From positions 135,459 through 199,458 of the forward strand of contig NZ_AYOD01000001.1 in assembly GCF_000497755.1 (NCBI RefSeq): a stretch of 64,000 nt of DNA, in the 5' to 3' direction. Below are positions 49,149 to 60,112 of this stretch, piece by piece. The DNA comes from Aliihoeflea sp. 2WW (GTDB lineage Bacteria > Pseudomonadota > Alphaproteobacteria > Rhizobiales > Rhizobiaceae). A program made the translations under genes and the position numbers. Position 1 is the stretch's first letter; every line of letters starts with the position of its first letter. Under the pieces are notes generated by a model. It made no database searches, was not told the DNA's origin, and worked only from the letters and a program-made list of their open reading frames with translations.

Positions 49149-49439
49149 ATGCGCCCATCCGAATCGCTTGCCAGGCACCGGGATGAGGTGCTCGCCGTCA
49201 TCGCCCGCTACCCCGTCGACAATCCGTGCCTTTATGGTTCGGTGGCGCGAGGTAGCGACTCCGAGGGCAGCGATATCGACATTCTCGTCGAGGATCGCGA
49301 GCCCATGTCGACATTCGAACTTGCCGATCTGGAACTCGAACTGGAAGCGCTTCTCAATACGAGGGTCGATGTGCGGCTGCGGGCCGACCTGTCGAAGGAT
49401 GTTGCCGGCCGCGTGGCGAGCGACCTTCGGCCGCTGTGA
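49149..49439 (+). CDS. MNT-type nucleotidyltransferase domain protein (orphan)
   Basis: This 96-residue protein has the minimal nucleotidyltransferase motif GSVARGSDSEGSDIDILVE, i.e. GS...DxD with both metal-binding aspartates, near residues 30-48. Such proteins usually form a pair with a HEPN toxin; in those pairs MNT acts as the antitoxin by adenylylating the toxin. No HEPN gene stands beside it: yidD begins ten bases after and the scaffold gene ends ten bases before. It may be a free-standing remnant or act on another target. The start is the ATG directly after a GAGAAAAAAC stretch. Confidence 0.85.
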   Translation: MRPSESLARHRDEVLAVIARYPVDNPCLYGSVARGSDSEGSDIDILVEDREPMSTFELADLELELEALLNTRVDVRLRADLSKDVAGRVASDLRPL

Positions 49440-49449
49440 TCGAAGACAG

Positions 49450-49782
49450 ATGATCAGCCGCTCGCGCAACTGGTCCGGCGCCTGGCCGCGCACGCCGGGG
49501 CGGGTGTTCGGCACCGGTTTCGTCCGCCTCTACCAGCTCACGCTCTCCGGCTTCGTCGGCAATTCGTGCCGGCATTATCCGACCTGTTCGGAATTCGCCT
49601 ATGAGGCCATCGCGCGGCATGGCTTGTGGCGCGGCGGGTTCATAGGGCTCTTTCGTGTCATGCGGTGCGGGCCCGGCGGCACGCACGGCATCGACCTCGT
49701 GCCCGAACGGCTCGACCGCGATCAGGCATGGTACGCGCCGTGGCGTCTTTGGCGCGTAAGCCGCAAGAGTGGCGCCGCCTGA
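49450..49782 (+). CDS. yidD: Membrane protein insertion efficiency factor YidD
   Basis: YidD is a small peripheral membrane protein that helps the YidC insertase. The 110-residue protein has the family motif NSCRHYPTCSEFAYEAIARH, then GLFRVMRCGPGGTHGIDLVP. It is shifted by an N-terminal stretch of about 25 residues (SRNWSGAWPRTPGR). It lies between the MNT gene and thrS. In many genomes yidD is next to rpmH-rnpA-yidC, but a position before thrS is known in rhizobia. Confidence 0.92.
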   Translation: MISRSRNWSGAWPRTPGRVFGTGFVRLYQLTLSGFVGNSCRHYPTCSEFAYEAIARHGLWRGGFIGLFRVMRCGPGGTHGIDLVPERLDRDQAWYAPWRLWRVSRKSGAA

Positions 49783-49868
49783 CCTTGTCCGTGCCCGATT
49801 GATCGGCTAAACGCGCGGACATCGACAACCACCTGCGCTCGTTTGCAGGACTGGATAGGAAGCATTCC

Positions 49869-51842
49869 ATGCCTGAAGTCTCCCTGACATTTCCCGATGG
49901 TTCCGTTCGCGCGCACGATGCCGCGGCGACGGGGGCCGATCTCGCAAACTCCATCTCCAAGTCGCTGGCCAAGAAGGCGGTCGCCTATGCGGTCGATGGC
50001 CAGGTGCGCGACCTGTCCGAGCCGCTCGGCGCCGATGGCGCGGTCGAGATCATCACGCGCAGCGACCTGCGCGCGCTGGAGCTGATCCGCCACGACGCCG
50101 CACACGTGTTGGCTGAGGCGGTGCAGGAGCTTTGGCCGGGCACGCAGGTCACCATCGGCCCCGTCATCGAGAACGGCTTCTACTACGATTTCGCACGCGA
50201 CACGCCCTTCACGCTCGACGACCTGCCGGTCATCGAGAAGAAGATGCGCGAGATTATCGGTCGCAACAAACCCTTCACCAGAGAAGTCTGGACGCGTGAC
50301 AAGGCGCGGCAGGTCTTCGCCGACAAGGGCGAGGCCTACAAGGTCGAACTGATCGACGCCATTCCCGCCGACCAAGACCTGAAGATTTACGCGCAGGGCG
50401 ACTGGTTCGACCTTTGCCGCGGGCCGCACATGGCCTCGACGGGCCAGGTCGGCAATGCCTTCAAGCTGATGAAGGTCGCCGGCGCCTACTGGCGCGGCGA
50501 TTCCAACAATCCGATGCTGACGCGCATCTACGGCACGGCCTGGGCCGAACAAGCCGAGCTCGACGCCTATCTCCACATGCTGGAGGAGGCGGAGAAGCGC
50601 GATCATCGCCGGCTCGGGCGCGAAATGGACCTTTTCCATTTTCAGGAGGAAGGGCCGGGCGTCGTCTTCTGGCACGCCAAGGGCTGGCGCATGTTCCAGA
50701 AGCTGACGGCCTATATGCGCCGCCGGCTCGAAGGCGACTATGACGAGGTCAATGCGCCGCAGGTGCTCGATTCCTCGCTCTGGCAGACGTCGGGTCACTG
50801 GGGCTGGTACAAGGAAAACATGTTCGCCGTGCAGTCGGCAGACCCGAAGGCCGAGGACCAGCGCGTCTTCGCCCTGAAGCCGATGAACTGTCCGGGCCAC
50901 GTCCAGATATTCAAGCACGGCTTGAAGTCCTACCGCGAACTGCCGATCCGCCTTGCAGAATTCGGCACGGTTCACCGGTACGAGCCTTCAGGCGCGCTGC
51001 ATGGCCTGATGCGCGTTCGCGGCTTCACGCAGGACGACGCGCACATCTTCTGCACCGACGAGCAGATGGCGGCCGAATGCCTGAAGATCAATGATCTGAT
51101 CCTCTCGGTCTACGAGGATTTCGGCTTTGACGAGATCGTCGTGAAGCTCTCGACACGCCCGGAGAAGCGGGTCGGTTCCGACGCGCTCTGGGATCGCGCC
51201 GAATCCGTCATGATGGACGTGCTCAAGCAGATCGAGGCGCAATCGGGCGGGCGCATCAAGACCGGTATCCTGCCGGGCGAGGGCGCATTCTACGGGCCGA
51301 AGTTCGAATATACGCTGCGCGATGCGATCGGCCGCGAATGGCAGTGCGGCACGACGCAGGTCGACTTCAACCTGCCGGAACGCTTCGGCGCCTTCTACAT
51401 CGACAAGGATTCGGAAAAGAAGCAGCCGGTAATGATCCACCGCGCCATCTGTGGGTCGATGGAACGCTTCCTCGGTATCCTGATCGAGAACTTCGCCGGT
51501 CACTTCCCGCTCTGGTTCGCGCCAGTGCAGGTCGTCGTCGCGACGATCACCTCCGACGCCGACGACTACGCGAACTCGGTCGTCGCCAAGCTCAAGGCCG
51601 CCGGCATCCATGCCGAGCCGGATTTGCGCAACGAGAAGATCAACTACAAGGTCCGCGAGCACTCGATGGCCAAGGTCCCGGTGATCCTCGTCTGCGGCAA
51701 GCGCGAGGCGGAGGAGGCCACGGTCAACATGCGCCGTCTCGGCTCGCGCGACCAGCAATCGCTGTCGCTGGCCGACGCGCTGGAGAAGTTGCGGGAGGAA
51801 GCGATCGCGCCGGACCTGAAGCGGATTGCTGCCGCAAATTGA
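49869..51842 (+). CDS. thrS: Threonine-tRNA ligase
   Basis: ThrRS charges tRNA-Thr and edits mischarged Ser-tRNA. The 657-residue class II enzyme has an N-terminal TGS domain, then the editing domain with [19 protein letters not shown]. The catalytic core has [16 protein letters not shown], whose cysteine is a zinc ligand, [20 protein letters not shown] (motif 2) and [18 protein letters not shown] (motif 3). The anticodon-binding domain ends the protein. A GC-rich terminator follows directly. Confidence 0.98.
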   Translation: MPEVSLTFPDGSVRAHDAAATGADLANSISKSLAKKAVAYAVDGQVRDLSEPLGADGAVEIITRSDLRALELIRHDAAHVLAEAVQELWPGTQVTIGPVIENGFYYDFARDTPFTLDDLPVIEKKMREIIGRNKPFTREVWTRDKARQVFADKGEAYKVELIDAIPADQDLKIYAQGDWFDLCRGPHMASTGQVGNAFKLMKVAGAYWRGDSNNPMLTRIYGTAWAEQAELDAYLHMLEEAEKRDHRRLGREMDLFHFQEEGPGVVFWHAKGWRMFQKLTAYMRRRLEGDYDEVNAPQVLDSSLWQTSGHWGWYKENMFAVQSADPKAEDQRVFALKPMNCPGHVQIFKHGLKSYRELPIRLAEFGTVHRYEPSGALHGLMRVRGFTQDDAHIFCTDEQMAAECLKINDLILSVYEDFGFDEIVVKLSTRPEKRVGSDALWDRAESVMMDVLKQIEAQSGGRIKTGILPGEGAFYGPKFEYTLRDAIGREWQCGTTQVDFNLPERFGAFYIDKDSEKKQPVMIHRAICGSMERFLGILIENFAGHFPLWFAPVQVVVATITSDADDYANSVVAKLKAAGIHAEPDLRNEKINYKVREHSMAKVPVILVCGKREAEEATVNMRRLGSRDQQSLSLADALEKLREEAIAPDLKRIAAAN

Positions 51843-51849
51843 TCGAATG

Positions 51850-51873
51850 GGGGCGGCGTCAGCCGCCCCTTTT
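51850..51873 (+). terminator. Intrinsic terminator after thrS
   Basis: GGGGCGGC pairs with GCCGCCCC around GTCA and is followed by TTTT. It starts eight bases after the thrS stop and precedes the next gene by about 40 bases. Confidence 0.85.
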
Positions 51874-51910
51874 CACATGGCTGTCATGGCGTCGAGCGAC
51901 ACTTCGCCTC

Positions 51911-52789
51911 ATGATCGCGATTCGCCGCCAGCGCCTCTTTCCCGAACTGACTTACGCCAATGAGGGCCACCGCCGGCTGCAGCGTTTCCTGATCGAGCAT
52001 ATCGAGAGCCTTTCGGGGCGCGACCGCTTCGCAGCGCTCTACGACATCTGGCGCCGCGACGTCGCGCCAGGCGGTGTCGACCTCTTCTCCACCATGCTGC
52101 GCATGGTCGGGATCGAGCTTCGCATCGATGGCGTCTGGCCGCCGGCGCGCCTGCCCGACACGCCTCTGGTCATGGTCGCGAACCATCCGTTCGGAATTGC
52201 CGATGGCATCGCGATTCTGGCGCTCGCCGAGCGGCTCGGTCAGCCGTTCCGCGTGATGATCCACAAGGATCTGATGCGGATTTCGGAGATGGCGCCCTAC
52301 GCGTTGCCGATCGACTTCTCCGAAACGCGCGAGGCGGTCGCCGCCAATCTGGCCGTGCGCAACGAGGCGCTGCGTCTCCTCAAGGAGGGCGTCACCATCG
52401 TGGTCTTCCCGGCAGGCGGCGTCGCCACCGCGACGCGGATCGTCGGGAAGGCGAGCGATCTGGAATGGAAGATGTTCCCGGCCCGGTTGGTTCGCGATGC
52501 GTGCGCATCGGTCGTGCCGCTGCATTTCGCGGGCCAGAACAGCCGCTGGTTTCACCTTGCGAGCCGTTTTTCGATGACGCTGCGGACCGCCCTTCTGATC
52601 CCGGAATTCACGAAGCGCGCCGGCCGCCCGATGGACGTGCGGATCGGCCCCGTCATTCACGCCGACGAATTCGATCGCGAGCGCAAGGCGGTCCTTGCAC
52701 GGATGTACCGGGCGGTTTTCGACCTTGCCACCGACCGCCGATCCCGCCCGGCAGCGCCGGCCGCCATCGGCGATCTCTCGATCGGCTAA
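51911..52789 (+). CDS. 1-acyl-sn-glycerol-3-phosphate acyltransferase-like protein
   Basis: This 292-residue protein has the lysophospholipid acyltransferase motifs in order: VANHPFGIADGI for the NHX4D-like block and, about 80 residues on, IVVFPAGGVATATR for the substrate-binding EGT-like block. The motif I aspartate is shifted (NHPFGIAD), as in some bacterial ornithine-lipid or hemolysin-like acyltransferases. No transmembrane helix is obvious. Which lysolipid it uses is unclear. It ends in a four-base overlap with the secreted protein gene on the other strand. Confidence 0.78.
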   Translation: MIAIRRQRLFPELTYANEGHRRLQRFLIEHIESLSGRDRFAALYDIWRRDVAPGGVDLFSTMLRMVGIELRIDGVWPPARLPDTPLVMVANHPFGIADGIAILALAERLGQPFRVMIHKDLMRISEMAPYALPIDFSETREAVAANLAVRNEALRLLKEGVTIVVFPAGGVATATRIVGKASDLEWKMFPARLVRDACASVVPLHFAGQNSRWFHLASRFSMTLRTALLIPEFTKRAGRPMDVRIGPVIHADEFDRERKAVLARMYRAVFDLATDRRSRPAAPAAIGDLSIG

Positions 52790-53922
52790 TCGCCGGAAGC
52801 GTCGATCCGCTCGCCGCCATTTTCGTCGGCAATGACCTCGACATCGCTGTTGCGGCCGGCAACGACCCTGAATTCGCGCTGGTAAAGGCGTTCGCGGTTG
52901 CGTGCGACGGCGACATACTCGCCTTCCGCGAGCACCATCGAGGCGAATGCGCCAACGCTTTCGCGCACGATGTCGCCCGAATCGGTCAGCACCGCCCAGG
53001 ATGTGTCGGCGATTGCCTCGCCGCCCGCCTCGCGCACCAGCTTCATGGTAATCTCGGCCGCCTTGTGCTCGACGGTCGCCTCGGTCAACTGGCCGGCCTC
53101 GACACGGATGTCGGAGCGGATCACGGCATTGACGTTCCCGTAGGTCGAGACGACGTGGTAGGTGCCGCTGTTGAGACGCACGACGGCCTTGGGGCTGACA
53201 TTCGGCACGATCAGCGCACGCTCGCCCGCTGCATCGCCGGCACCTTCATAGATCGAGAAACGCAGTTTGTCGGGCGGAATGCCGGCACCGCCCGAGAGCA
53301 CGGCGTCGAGCTTCAGCCCGCCTGCGTCGAGCACGAACTGCTCGTCGCGTGCATTGGGGCCGAGGGTGATGCGCTTCGTGGCGCCCGCCCGGCCGAACGT
53401 CGCATGGACGAGGTAGCTGCCCGGATCGAGTTGGAAATTGCTGGTGCCGCCCTGCGCGGTCGCGATCAGCGGCAGGCGCCCGTCCGGGCCCGGTTCCGGC
53501 CGGAAGACGCGCCAGACCATGCCGCGTTCGATCTCCGAACCCTCTCCCGTCAGTCGGGCCGACAAGGTGAGCGATCCGGCGCCGGGCATGGCGAGCGGTA
53601 CTCCGATCGACGGCGCGGCATATCCGGTGATGCCGGGCAATTCGATCTGCGGCAAGGGCGAGGGGAGCTGAATCTGCGGCAGCGCGCCGACGCCGCCGTC
53701 GGGCTGCGACTGGATCGGGGGCAGCGAAAGGGGTGGCGGTGTCGTCGCGCCGGGAATTTCGAGCCGTGGCATGCCGCCGCTCGGCGCTCCGAAACCCAGA
53801 TTGCGGCCAGGACCTGGTCCACCACCGAACCCGCCCCCAAGGCCGCCGGGTCCGCCATCCTGCGCCTGCGCCGGCAGGGCGCCCGCCAGGACGGCGAGAA
53901 GGACGGCGCGGATCAGTCGCAT
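52786..53922 (-). CDS. Secreted protein with proline-rich region, unknown function
   Basis: This 378-residue protein has a signal peptide (RLIRAVLLAVLAGALPAQA, cleavage after AQA) and a glycine/proline-rich stretch of about 80 residues with PLPQIELPG-type repeats. The last 230 residues look like two or three related beta-domains: each ends in a pattern such as DPGSYLVHATFG, NSGTYHVVSTYG and AEGEYVAVARNRERLY. These resemble carboxypeptidase-regulatory or Ig-like folds seen in periplasmic proteins. I do not recognise a named family. It is convergent with the acyltransferase and divergent from the nitroreductase, so it probably has its own promoter in the 152 bases upstream. Confidence 0.75.
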   Translation of the reverse strand: MRLIRAVLLAVLAGALPAQAQDGGPGGLGGGFGGGPGPGRNLGFGAPSGGMPRLEIPGATTPPPLSLPPIQSQPDGGVGALPQIQLPSPLPQIELPGITGYAAPSIGVPLAMPGAGSLTLSARLTGEGSEIERGMVWRVFRPEPGPDGRLPLIATAQGGTSNFQLDPGSYLVHATFGRAGATKRITLGPNARDEQFVLDAGGLKLDAVLSGGAGIPPDKLRFSIYEGAGDAAGERALIVPNVSPKAVVRLNSGTYHVVSTYGNVNAVIRSDIRVEAGQLTEATVEHKAAEITMKLVREAGGEAIADTSWAVLTDSGDIVRESVGAFASMVLAEGEYVAVARNRERLYQREFRVVAGRNSDVEVIADENGGERIDASGD

Positions 53923-54074
53923 TGTGAACGGTCTGGCACGGGAAACATGCCTTGCGTTGAACCCGAAACCGGTGGCAATTTCAAGGCTCCAGACCGCGCC
54001 GACGTGCCGGTTCGTTCACCGTGCGATCGCCGTTCTTCCCGCCGGTTCAATCCCTTGGAAGAGGAAACCCAGAT

Positions 54075-54653
54075 TTGACGTCTTCGACGATCGAATTCCT
54101 TCTCAACAGGAAGTCCGCTCCCATCGCCGAGTTGCACGCGCCCGGGCCCTCCGACGATGAAATCCGTACGCTCCTGACCATCGCCGCGCGCGTGCCCGAT
54201 CATGGCCGGCTGGCGCCCTGGCGGTTCATCGTCTATCGCGGCGAAGCGCGGGAACGCGTCGGCGAAAAGCTTGCGGAACTCGCCGAAAAACGCGAAGGCC
54301 CGCTCACCGATGCACGCCGCGAGCAGGAGCGCACGCGCTTTTCGCGCGCGCCGCTCGTCATCGGCGTCGTTCACGTGCCGCGCGAGAATCTGAAGATCCC
54401 GCAATGGGAGATGTTCCTGTCCGGCGGTGCCGTCGCGATGAACCTCCTCGTTGCAGCCGGCGCCATGGGCTATGGCGCGAACTGGATCACCAACTGGTAT
54501 TCGGATGTCGAAGAGGGCAGGGCGATTCTAGGCCTCAAACCGGAGGAGCGCGTCATCGGCTTCGTCCATATCGGCTCCTTCGACGGCGAGGCGTTCGAGC
54601 GCCCGCGCCCCGACATCGACGCGCTGATCACCGAATTCGGAGCCGCTTCCTGA
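54075..54653 (+). CDS. Nitroreductase family protein
   Basis: This 192-residue protein has the FMN-dependent nitroreductase fold: AARVPDHGRLAPWRFIVYRG near residues 32-51, the central helix region GGAVAMNLLVAAGAMGYGAN and NWYSDVEEGRAILGL. The TTG at 54,075 after GAGGAAA fits the family N-terminus (TSSTIEFLLNRKSAP); the ATG 18 codons earlier has no homology. Substrate is unknown. It shares one base of its TGA with the start of the flavin reductase, so the two are translated together. Confidence 0.85.
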   Translation: MTSSTIEFLLNRKSAPIAELHAPGPSDDEIRTLLTIAARVPDHGRLAPWRFIVYRGEARERVGEKLAELAEKREGPLTDARREQERTRFSRAPLVIGVVHVPRENLKIPQWEMFLSGGAVAMNLLVAAGAMGYGANWITNWYSDVEEGRAILGLKPEERVIGFVHIGSFDGEAFERPRPDIDALITEFGAAS

Positions 54654-55261
54654 TGTTCTACGAACCGAAGAACGGCCACGGCCTGCCGCACGATCCGTCG
54701 AAGGCGATCGTCTCGCCCCGCCCGATCGGCTGGGTCTCGACACTGTCCGGCGAGGGCGCACTGAACCTTGCACCCTACTCCTTCTTCAACGCGCTGACGA
54801 CCACGCCCTTCCTCGTCATGTTCTCTTCGGAAGGCGAGAAGGACAGCGTCGTCAATGCGCGGGCAACGGGCGAGTTCGTCATCAACCTTGCCAGCCGCGA
54901 TCTTGCCGAGGCGATGAACGCCAGCGCTGTCGACGCGCCGTACGGCACGAGCGAGTTCGACTACGCCAGGCTCGAAACCGCGCCGTCGACGCTGGTCGCA
55001 CCCCCGCGCGTCGCGCATGCCCATGCCGCGCTCGAATGCAAGGTCACCGAGATTTTCCGCCCGGTCGGTCTGAACGGCGAGCCTTCGGCCGCAACCGTCG
55101 TCATCGGCGAAGTCATCGGCGTCTATATCGACGACGGTGTCCTGACGAACGGCCTCTTCGATGTCGTCAAGGCGGGCAATCTCGCCCGCCTCGGCTACAT
55201 GGACTATACGTCTGTCACCGAAACCTTCGCCATGCGCCGCCCTCGCTGGAACGCCGACTAG
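54653..55261 (+). CDS. Flavin reductase family protein
   Basis: This 202-residue protein belongs to the flavin reductase (DIM6/NTAB) family: IVSPRPIGWVSTLSG near residues 19-33, APYSFFNALTTTPF and SEGEKDSVVNARATGEFVIN are typical FMN-binding segments. It is translationally coupled to the nitroreductase and may deliver reduced flavin to it or act in a separate pathway. It ends in a four-base tail overlap with the CoA lyase gene. Confidence 0.85.
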   Translation: MFYEPKNGHGLPHDPSKAIVSPRPIGWVSTLSGEGALNLAPYSFFNALTTTPFLVMFSSEGEKDSVVNARATGEFVINLASRDLAEAMNASAVDAPYGTSEFDYARLETAPSTLVAPPRVAHAHAALECKVTEIFRPVGLNGEPSAATVVIGEVIGVYIDDGVLTNGLFDVVKAGNLARLGYMDYTSVTETFAMRRPRWNAD

Positions 55262-56130
55262 GCAGTCCCGGCAGCCTGCGCGCGCGCGATCAGGCGTTCG
55301 GCGCGCCGCAGGTGGGGACGGTCGTACATTGCGCCATCGATGCCGACGACGCCGGGGTTGCCGGCCGCAGCAAACGCATCGATCACCGCGTGCGCATGGG
55401 CGACCGCGTCGGCCGACGGCGTGAAGACCTCGTTGATGATCGGCACCTGCGCCGGATGGATCGCCATCCGCCCGGTGAACCCATCGCGGATGCCGGCTAC
55501 GCAGTCCTTGCGAAAGGCATCCTTGTCGCGGAAATTCGGGAACACCGTGTCGATCGCGGCTGCCTGCGCTGCGCTCGCGGCCAGCAGCGTCACCGCCCGC
55601 GCCAGTTTGAAGATTTCGGTGTAGACGCCCGTCTCGTCCCGCGTCGCGCTTGCGCCGATATCGGCCGAAAGATCCTCCGCGCCCCAGGTCAGCGCGCCGA
55701 GCCGGGCATGAGCGCGGTAGGTCGAACCGGCGAGCACGCTCGCGCCCGTCTCGGTGATGATCGGAATGATCCGCGTAGCCCCGTCCTCGATTCCGTGGTC
55801 GGCTTCGTGGACGCGCAGCTTGACAGACAGATGCTCCAGATCGGCATATCCGCTGCATTTCGGCAGCATGATCGCATCGGGCCGCGCAGCCATCACGGCC
55901 GCGAGATCGTCATCGGTGAGGCCGGTCGTCAAATCGTTGACGCGGACGACGAGCAGAGGTCCGGTCGGCCGCCGGTTTGCAACGAAGTCGCGCGAGAGTT
56001 CGCGCGCCGCCGGCTTGTTGGCCGCAGATACCGAATCCTCCAGGTCGAGGATCAGCGCGTCGGCGCCGGAGTTGAGCCCCTTGTCGAGCTTGCGCTCCGA
56101 ATCGCCGGGAACGAAAAGCAGCGAGCGCAT
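55258..56130 (-). CDS. HpcH/HpaI aldolase family, CoA-ester (CitE-like) lyase
   Basis: This 290-residue protein begins MRSLLFVPGDSERKLDKGLN and contains DALILDLEDSVSAANKPAAR, IIPIITETGASVL and TWGAEDLSADIGA, the CitE-type segments of CoA-ester lyases such as malyl-CoA or beta-methylmalyl-CoA lyase. The metal-binding glutamate and aspartate of the family are in ITETGAS and GAEDLSAD. The ATG at 56,130 shares a base with the MaoC stop (TGATG). Which CoA ester is cleaved is not clear. Confidence 0.88.
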   Translation of the reverse strand: MRSLLFVPGDSERKLDKGLNSGADALILDLEDSVSAANKPAARELSRDFVANRRPTGPLLVVRVNDLTTGLTDDDLAAVMAARPDAIMLPKCSGYADLEHLSVKLRVHEADHGIEDGATRIIPIITETGASVLAGSTYRAHARLGALTWGAEDLSADIGASATRDETGVYTEIFKLARAVTLLAASAAQAAAIDTVFPNFRDKDAFRKDCVAGIRDGFTGRMAIHPAQVPIINEVFTPSADAVAHAHAVIDAFAAAGNPGVVGIDGAMYDRPHLRRAERLIARAQAAGTA

Positions 56131-56582
56131 CAGGCGGGCTTCCTCAGCATCATGGCCTGGCGCGTGCATTTCGCCACCAGCACGTCGTTCTGGTTATAGG
56201 CGCGGTGCTCGAATTCGACGATGCCGCGATCGGCCTTCGACTTCGACGGCCGTACGCTCTTCACCTCGGTCTCCACGCGCACCGTGTCGCCGTGGAAGAG
56301 CGGATGCGGAAACACCGTGTCGGTCATGCCGAGATTTCCGATCGTGGTGCCGAGCGTGGTGTCATGCACCGAAATGCCGATCATCAGGCCGAGCGTGAAC
56401 AGCGAGTTGACCAGCGGCTTGCCCCACTCGCTCTTCGCCGCGAAATCGAAATCGATGTGGAGCGGCTGCGGGTTCAGCGTCATGGCCGAGAACAGCATGT
56501 TGTCGCTCTCGGTGACCGACTTGGTCAGCGTATGCCGGATAACGTGTCCCGGCACGAATTCCTCGAGGTAAAGTCCTGCCAT
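56130..56582 (-). CDS. MaoC-like dehydratase
   Basis: This 150-residue hot-dog protein has MTLNPQPLHIDFDFAAKSEW and GKPLVNSLFTLGLMIGISV, which contain the aspartate/histidine pair typical of R-specific enoyl-CoA hydratases and MaoC proteins. The ATG follows GGAGGAGC at 56,582. It is the first gene of a two-gene unit with the CoA-ester lyase, which suggests that both act in one acyl-CoA pathway such as breakdown of a branched dicarboxylic acid. Confidence 0.88.
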   Translation of the reverse strand: MAGLYLEEFVPGHVIRHTLTKSVTESDNMLFSAMTLNPQPLHIDFDFAAKSEWGKPLVNSLFTLGLMIGISVHDTTLGTTIGNLGMTDTVFPHPLFHGDTVRVETEVKSVRPSKSKADRGIVEFEHRAYNQNDVLVAKCTRQAMMLRKPA

Positions 56583-56687
56583 GAAAGGCTCCTCCTGATC
56601 GCGAACGTGACGCGTTAAAGAACATGGTGAACCGTTCGTAAACCAATTCGGGCTAGCGTCCACGCATAGTTTGCGAAGGGGGCGGGC

Positions 56688-57809
56688 GTGACGACGGCAA
56701 TCGCGGAAACATATCTACGCTCGACGCGCGCATCCGAGCGCGCCGCTGCCGCCGCATATCTCGCCAACGCCGCTCTTGCCGCCGAGACGCCCCGCGACGA
56801 CCGCCATGCCGCCATCTCCGCGCTGACGCTCCTCGCCGACGACCCATCGCCGAACGTGCGCGCCGCCATCGCCCTGGCGCTTGCCGGCAGCCGCCGCGCG
56901 CCGCTGCACATCGTCCTGCACCTCGCCAAGGACCAGCCCTCCGTCGCAGCGCCGATCCTCCTGCGCTCGCCGCTCTTGACCGAGGGTGACCTCGTCGAGC
57001 TCGTCGCCACGCTCGACGCGCGCGGACAGACCGTGATCGCACGGCGGGCAGGGCTCACTCCCGGTGTCACCGCAACGCTTTCGGCCTTCGGACCGCGTGA
57101 GGCCGTCATCGAACTCGCCCGCAACGACGACGCCGAAATCCTGCCCTCGGCCTTCCGTCAGATGGTCGAACGCTTCGGCTGCGACGCCGAATTGCGCGAG
57201 ATCCTGATCCGCCAGGCGCGGCTGCCCGTCGATTGCCGCCACAGGCTCCTCGCCAGCATCGGTGATGTCCTCAGCCAATCGGCCTTCGTCAAGGCGACGA
57301 TCGGTTCGGAGCGCGCGGCGCGCGTCACGCGCGATGCCTGTGCCCGTTCGACCGTCTCTCTCGTCGAAGGCGCGCGGACGGCGGAGATGTCCGAACTCGT
57401 CGCACGCCTGCGCGAGACGGGGCATCTCACCACCGCTTTCGTCCTGCGCTGCATGGCGCTGGGCAAGATGGAGTTCTTCGTTCATCTCGTCGCGCATCTC
57501 TCGACCGTTCCGCAGGAGCGCGTACGCACGATCCTCGTCTCGGGCCGCGACCTCGCCATCACGGCCCTTTTCGAGAAGGCCGGGTTTGCAGCGCCAATCC
57601 ACCAGCCACTCGTCGGCGCCATCCATGTCTGGCGCTCGGTCGCGCGCGGCGACCGGATCGCCGGCGTCCGGGAGGCGAGCCAGGCGATGATCGATGCGAT
57701 GGGCGAGGAGAATTCTTCGCAGGCCGGCCCGGTCGTCAGCCTGCTGCGCCAGGTCCAGGCCGACGCGATGCGCGCGGCCGCGACTGAAACGGTGCGGATC
57801 GCCGCTTAG
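56688..57809 (+). CDS. DUF2336 domain-containing protein
   Basis: This 373-residue soluble protein starts at GTG (TTAIAETYLRSTRASERAAA) after GAAGGGGGCGGGC. It is made of helical HEAT-like pairs, seen in LTLLADDPSPNVRAAIALAL and similar units through the chain. This pattern fits DUF2336, found mostly in alphaproteobacteria and without a defined function. It diverges from the MaoC gene and lies 99 bases before the convergent parE. No partner gene is evident. Confidence 0.82.
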   Translation: MTTAIAETYLRSTRASERAAAAAYLANAALAAETPRDDRHAAISALTLLADDPSPNVRAAIALALAGSRRAPLHIVLHLAKDQPSVAAPILLRSPLLTEGDLVELVATLDARGQTVIARRAGLTPGVTATLSAFGPREAVIELARNDDAEILPSAFRQMVERFGCDAELREILIRQARLPVDCRHRLLASIGDVLSQSAFVKATIGSERAARVTRDACARSTVSLVEGARTAEMSELVARLRETGHLTTAFVLRCMALGKMEFFVHLVAHLSTVPQERVRTILVSGRDLAITALFEKAGFAAPIHQPLVGAIHVWRSVARGDRIAGVREASQAMIDAMGEENSSQAGPVVSLLRQVQADAMRAAATETVRIAA

Positions 57810-57908
57810 ACCGGCGGGCATTCCGACGAATGCCAAGTATGCCGCTCTAGCTGTCTTTCCCATCCGCATTTGTGCGACGCCAGACGATTCCGTCTGGCTG
57901 CAAATGCT

Positions 57909-59972
<2,064 letters not shown>

Positions 59973-60112
59973 GGGCGGCAGGTTGGTCCGTTCGCGAATC
60001 AGATCGAGCGTGCTCGCAGGGCTGTCATCATAGCCGGGGGCCTTCTAATGCAGGAGATCGCGGCAAAAATGAAGGGGCGCGTTCCCGATTCGTCCACAGG
60101 CAAGAGCGCTGG

